A stretch of 26,573 nucleotides of DNA from Cytophagales bacterium (GTDB lineage: Bacteria; Bacteroidota; Bacteroidia; Cytophagales; Cyclobacteriaceae). Positions 23,062 through 26,573 of this stretch are shown one piece after another. A model generated the notes under the pieces. The model saw nothing but the letters and a program-made list of their open reading frames with translations. It made no database searches and was not told where the DNA came from. A program made the translations under genes and the position numbers. The stretch covers positions 1 through 26,573 of the forward strand of contig DAHVFH010000229.1 in NCBI GenBank assembly GCA_027317105.1, written 5' to 3'. How positions within the stretch are numbered: position 1 is the first letter of the stretch; each line of letters starts with the position of its first letter.

Positions 23062-24327
23062 ATGATGAACAAAAAAATATCTGGTCTTCTCAAGCTCCCC
23101 ATCCTCGCGCTCCTCGTACTTACTACCTGCATTTCCTTTTCGCAAGACATCTCTAAAGATGCGGCTGTGATAAAGGCCGGTGAGGAGCTTTTTAATGGCA
23201 ATTGTAAATCGTGCCATAGGGTTAAACAAAAATTAGTTGGCCCGGCATTGGCAGGCGTTTACGATCGTGCTCCATCCATTGATTGGATCAAGAGTTGGGT
23301 TCGCAACTCGGCAAAAGTTATTGCCAGTGGTGATAAATATGCCAACACATTATATAATGAATACAATAAGAGCCAGATGACGGCTTTTACGAGTTACAAG
23401 GACGATCAGATCATGAGCATTCTTGCCTACATTAAGGCAGAAGCGGATAAACCCGATGCACCTCCTCCTGGAGCGCAAGTAGCAGGTAGCGGTGCAGGCC
23501 AGCCTTCAGTTCCTGCAGGATATCTTGATGCAATCCTGGGTGGGTTGATTATCATTCTGATATTAATGTTGGTGATCCTCGGTTTGATTACCAGTGCGCT
23601 TAGAAAATACTTGAACGATAAAAAAGACTTAACCAAGGCTGACAATGAGGTTGTTAATTCACCGTATTCTTTAGCGAGCCTTACAAAAAGCCCTGGGTTT
23701 ATATTCTTAGTGATTTTCGTTGTTGCTGCCATTTCTTTTAAAACCGTAATTGACGGACTATATTCCATAGGCGTACAGCAAAACTATCAGCCGAAACAAC
23801 CCATTGCCTTTTCGCACAAACTTCATGCGGGTGCTTACGAAATAAATTGCGTTTATTGCCATACCGGTGCTATGAAAGGGAGACAAGCCAACATTCCTTC
23901 ACCGAATATTTGTATGAACTGTCATTCACAAATAAAACAGGAGTCACCAGAGATACAGAAAATTTATGCGGCTATTGGTTACGATGTAAAGACAGCTTCT
24001 TACACGGGTAAACAAAAACCTATCGAATGGGTGCGCATTCACAACTTGCCTGACTTGGCTTACTTCAATCACTCACAACATGCTAACGTAGGTGGTATTA
24101 TTTGCCAAACTTGCCATGGGCCAATCGAAGAGATGGAGCAGGTGAAACAATATTCTTTGTTGACAATGGGCTGGTGCATTGATTGTCATAAAAAGACCGA
24201 TGTAAATAGCCAAGGAAATGCCTACTATGACAAATTGGTGGAAATTCATGAAGCATCAAAAGGCAAAAACAAAAAAATGAAGGTGGAAGACATTGGCGGC
24301 ATGGAATGCTCAAGATGTCATTATTAG
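23062..24327 (+). CDS. actA: Alternative Complex III multiheme cytochrome c, ActA, with fused monoheme domain
   Basis: ActA is part of the quinol:electron-acceptor oxidoreductase that replaces the bc1 complex in many Bacteroidota. The 421-residue protein has a signal peptide (about 1-28) and six heme-binding CxxCH motifs: CKSCH (48-52), CVYCH (263-267), CMNCH (284-288), CQTCH (348-352), CIDCH (372-376) and CSRCH (416-420). Residues about 35-128 form a separate class I cytochrome c domain (later Met at MTAF). A Pro/Gly/Ala linker is followed by two membrane segments (about 158-180 and 213-228), and then the pentaheme ActA part with SHKLHAGAYEINCVYCH at its start. ATG 23062 and 23065 are both possible starts. 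A strong promoter lies upstream and actB begins 38 bp downstream, the usual order of the act operon. Confidence 0.92.
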   Translation: MMNKKISGLLKLPILALLVLTTCISFSQDISKDAAVIKAGEELFNGNCKSCHRVKQKLVGPALAGVYDRAPSIDWIKSWVRNSAKVIASGDKYANTLYNEYNKSQMTAFTSYKDDQIMSILAYIKAEADKPDAPPPGAQVAGSGAGQPSVPAGYLDAILGGLIIILILMLVILGLITSALRKYLNDKKDLTKADNEVVNSPYSLASLTKSPGFIFLVIFVVAAISFKTVIDGLYSIGVQQNYQPKQPIAFSHKLHAGAYEINCVYCHTGAMKGRQANIPSPNICMNCHSQIKQESPEIQKIYAAIGYDVKTASYTGKQKPIEWVRIHNLPDLAYFNHSQHANVGGIICQTCHGPIEEMEQVKQYSLLTMGWCIDCHKKTDVNSQGNAYYDKLVEIHEASKGKNKKMKVEDIGGMECSRCHY

Positions 24328-24365
24328 TTAACATAGAATCAAATCCATTCGATCTGATATAGATT

Positions 24366-26573
24366 ATGAACGAAACAAAAAAGACATACTGGAAAGGGTT
24401 AGCCCAACTGAAGAATGACCCGAGCTTCGTGAAGCACGCTGATAAGGAGTTTGTTGACTTGGGCGTTGCCGAAGATCCAGGACACTCCAGAAGAGATTTT
24501 CTCAAGATGATGGGTTTTAGCGTTGCTGCCGCTTCTTTAGCTGCCTGCGAAGCGCCTATACGAAAAGCGATTCCGTATATAGTAAAGCCCGTTGATGCTG
24601 ACCCAGGTATCGCCAATTATTACGCGTCAAGTTATGTCAACGGTGGTGATTATTGCAGTGTTGTAGTAAAAGTAAGGGATGGCCGTCCGATTAAGGTGGA
24701 TGGAAACAGTTTATCCCCGGTTACATTAGGTGGTACAAGTGCTCAGGTGGAGGCATCGGTGCTTTCTCTTTATGATAATTATAGACTCCGTGGCCCTAGG
24801 AAAGGAGAAGCCAATACCGATTGGGAAACGATCGATAAAGAAATCATTTCAAAACTTGAAGAGATTTCAAGTAAAGGTGGTGCAATTCGGATTGTTAGCA
24901 ACACCATACTAAGCCCAAGCACTTTGAACACCCTTGAGGAATTCAAAGCTAAGTACCCTACCACAGAGCATATCCAATATGATCCAATTTCTGCATACGG
25001 GATTTCAAAAGCCAACGAAGAATCTTTTGGTTCAGCAATCATTCCTTCCTATGATTTCAGCAAGGCAAAAACGATTGTAAGCATAGGTGCAGATTTTATT
25101 GGCACGTGGGTTTCCCCAATTGAGTTTGCGAAACAATATGCGCAGACCCGTCAATTAAATGATGATAAGAAGGAGATGTCGCGGCATTATCAATTCGAAG
25201 CGAATTTATCGCTTACCGGTGCAAATGCAGACTATCGGACTACCATCAAGCCTTCTCAGGCAGGATTGGTTGTCGCTCAATTATATAATTTACTGGCTTC
25301 AAAAGCAGGAAAAAGTGCTTTATCAACAGGCATTGACAAGGTTTCGAACTTGGAAAGAGCGGCTGAAGAACTTTGGGAAAATAAAGGTAACTCCCTTGTA
25401 GTTGCTGGCTCCAACGATAAAGCGGTGCAAGTGCTGGTCAATGCGATCAACGAGTTGCTTGGTAATTATGGAACCACTATTAATTTAGGTTTGCCTGTTA
25501 ATTTCCGTCAAGGCAATGACGAAAAAATGGCTGCCTTTATCAATGAAGCAAAAGACGGAAAAGTGGCTGGCGTAATTTTCTACAATTGCAATCCGGTTTA
25601 CGACCATCCGATGGGCGAGGAGTTAACTAAGGCATTGAAAAACATGTCGCTGACGGTATCAACATCTTACACACCGGATGAGACGGCCTCAGCTTCTGCT
25701 TACATCACGCCTGATCATCATTACCTTGAATCATGGAATGACTTTGAACCAAAGCCGAATTTTTACAGTGTATCTCAACCAGCGATCACGCCTATTTTTA
25801 AAACTCGACAAGCTCAGGAAAGTTTTTCAGTGTGGGCCGGTGGAAGCAATGAAGATTATTTTAGTGTAATGCAAGCCAATTGGAAAAATTGGTTTTACGA
25901 TAAAGATAAAAAGGATGCCCATTTAGATTTTCAATCTTTCTGGGATAAGTGTTTGTACGATGGGGTTTATCAGGTTAGTACAACCGATCCCAAAGTTGCA
26001 GCTTTTTCAGGAAATGTAGAGGCGGCAGCTTCATCCATTTCGTCTAACTATAAAGCAGACAGCAACACGACTGAATTAGTTATTTATGAAAGTTATGGTG
26101 TGGGGTCTGGATCGCAAGCCAACAATCCGCTTTTGCAAGAATTACCGGATCCGATTACCAAAGCCGTTTGGGATCATTATGTCACCATCTCTCAAAAAGA
26201 TGCAACGAAGTGGGGGATTAACAACGATGCCGAAGGCCGTACCCAACTGGTTGATTTGACCGCGAATGGCAAGACCATTACCGTAGCAGCATTAGTTCAA
26301 CCCGGCCAAATGGAGGGGACAGTTGGAATAGCCTTAGGCTATGGACGAACAAAGGTTGGAATTGTAGCAGAGAATATCGGGGCAAATGTATATCCAATCG
26401 TTACGATGCTCAACGGCTCCTTGAATTACAGTGCGGGCGTGGAGGTGAAGAAAACGGCCAAGGATTTTCAGATTGCCCAAACACAGATTCATCAAACCTA
26501 CATGGGGAGAGAAAATGTAATTCAAGAGGCAACGCTGGCTGAGTTCAGAGTTAACCCAGGAGCAGGACGAGAC
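24366..26573 (+). CDS. actB: Alternative Complex III iron-sulfur/molybdopterin-like subunit ActB, N-terminal part (3' end outside window)
   Basis: The frame from ATG 24366 is open to the last base, 736 codons. ActB is the large periplasmic-side subunit with a molybdopterin-oxidoreductase-like domain followed by a four-cluster iron-sulfur domain; the family is about 1000 residues, so about a quarter is missing. The N-terminus has the ActB form: a polar leader beginning MNETKKTYWKGL, then a twin-arginine signal SRRDFLKMMG (R42, R43) and a lipobox LAAC (C61), indicating Tat export and lipid attachment. The visible remainder shows the YYASSYVNGGDYCSVVVKVR segment and the LYDNYRLRGPR segment characteristic of these proteins. 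Bacterial ActB subunits generally lack molybdenum cofactor. The conserved cysteines of the iron-sulfur domain are beyond the window. Confidence 0.92.
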   Translation, partial: MNETKKTYWKGLAQLKNDPSFVKHADKEFVDLGVAEDPGHSRRDFLKMMGFSVAAASLAACEAPIRKAIPYIVKPVDADPGIANYYASSYVNGGDYCSVVVKVRDGRPIKVDGNSLSPVTLGGTSAQVEASVLSLYDNYRLRGPRKGEANTDWETIDKEIISKLEEISSKGGAIRIVSNTILSPSTLNTLEEFKAKYPTTEHIQYDPISAYGISKANEESFGSAIIPSYDFSKAKTIVSIGADFIGTWVSPIEFAKQYAQTRQLNDDKKEMSRHYQFEANLSLTGANADYRTTIKPSQAGLVVAQLYNLLASKAGKSALSTGIDKVSNLERAAEELWENKGNSLVVAGSNDKAVQVLVNAINELLGNYGTTINLGLPVNFRQGNDEKMAAFINEAKDGKVAGVIFYNCNPVYDHPMGEELTKALKNMSLTVSTSYTPDETASASAYITPDHHYLESWNDFEPKPNFYSVSQPAITPIFKTRQAQESFSVWAGGSNEDYFSVMQANWKNWFYDKDKKDAHLDFQSFWDKCLYDGVYQVSTTDPKVAAFSGNVEAAASSISSNYKADSNTTELVIYESYGVGSGSQANNPLLQELPDPITKAVWDHYVTISQKDATKWGINNDAEGRTQLVDLTANGKTITVAALVQPGQMEGTVGIALGYGRTKVGIVAENIGANVYPIVTMLNGSLNYSAGVEVKKTAKDFQIAQTQIHQTYMGRENVIQEATLAEFRVNPGAGRD

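Noticed and set aside
24098..24616. 172-codon minus-strand frame across the actA-actB junction
   Set aside because: It is antisense to two well-identified cytochrome-complex genes and has no recognisable protein features.
1..26573. CRISPR array, prophage, integrase or complete insertion sequence
   Set aside because: No regularly spaced identical repeats, transposase, integrase or phage structural genes were seen on either strand.

Overview
The window looks like chromosome of a Bacteroidota bacterium, most probably Cytophagales or a close relative. The reasons are Bacteroidota-type promoters (TTG/TTTG, then TAnnTTTG), a secreted protein with a type IX secretion (T9SS) C-terminal signal, DUF5686 and DUF6624 family proteins, many short secreted proteins ending their signal peptide in A-Q or G-Q, and the first genes of an Alternative Complex III operon (actA, actB). 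The taxonomic call is inference from gene content. No marker gene such as rRNA is present.

Layout, left to right. 1-3711 (+): three tandem secreted amidohydrolase-family proteins. The first is cut by the window edge, the second has a full metal site, and the third has lost every metal ligand. The second and third each carry a palindromic repeat of one interspersed family at the start of the gene, just before the signal peptide. 3787-6003 (+): a T9SS cargo protein and a DUF6624 protein. 6004-7389: a short ECF sigma-factor remnant, a strong hairpin terminator, a small secreted protein on the minus strand, and a pair of palindromic repeats. 7390-8928 (-): a CrtI/PYROXD2-type FAD oxidoreductase preceded by a low-complexity tract. 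9264-12368 (+): a large secreted protein with a sortilin/BNR beta-propeller. 12369-13064: a tRNA with anticodon CAT (probably Ile2), immediately followed by a broken TauE/SafE permease gene and a short degenerate repeat. 13065-19542 (-): a small NTF2-like secreted protein, a DUF5686 outer-membrane protein, and leuS. 19691-22833 (-): an M28 peptidase, a sarcosine-oxidase-like flavoprotein and a small membrane protein. 22997-26573 (+): promoter, actA and the beginning of actB, which feed electrons from quinol towards terminal oxidases.

The most striking feature is inside leuS. A 474-bp segment, bounded by inverted repeats of about 40 bp and encoding an apparently intact DUF559 (Vsr-like, PD-(D/E)XK fold) nuclease domain, sits in frame at the start of the CP1 editing domain of leucyl-tRNA synthetase. 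The segment has no stop codon and no in-frame ATG, so the nuclease appears to be made only as part of an essential synthetase. It resembles neither an intein nor a normal domain of the enzyme and looks like a small mobile element that has become coding sequence.

A second theme is the variety of short interspersed repeats. At least five kinds are visible, and several lie inside or define the 5' ends of genes (both amidohydrolases, the DUF5686 gene, leuS).
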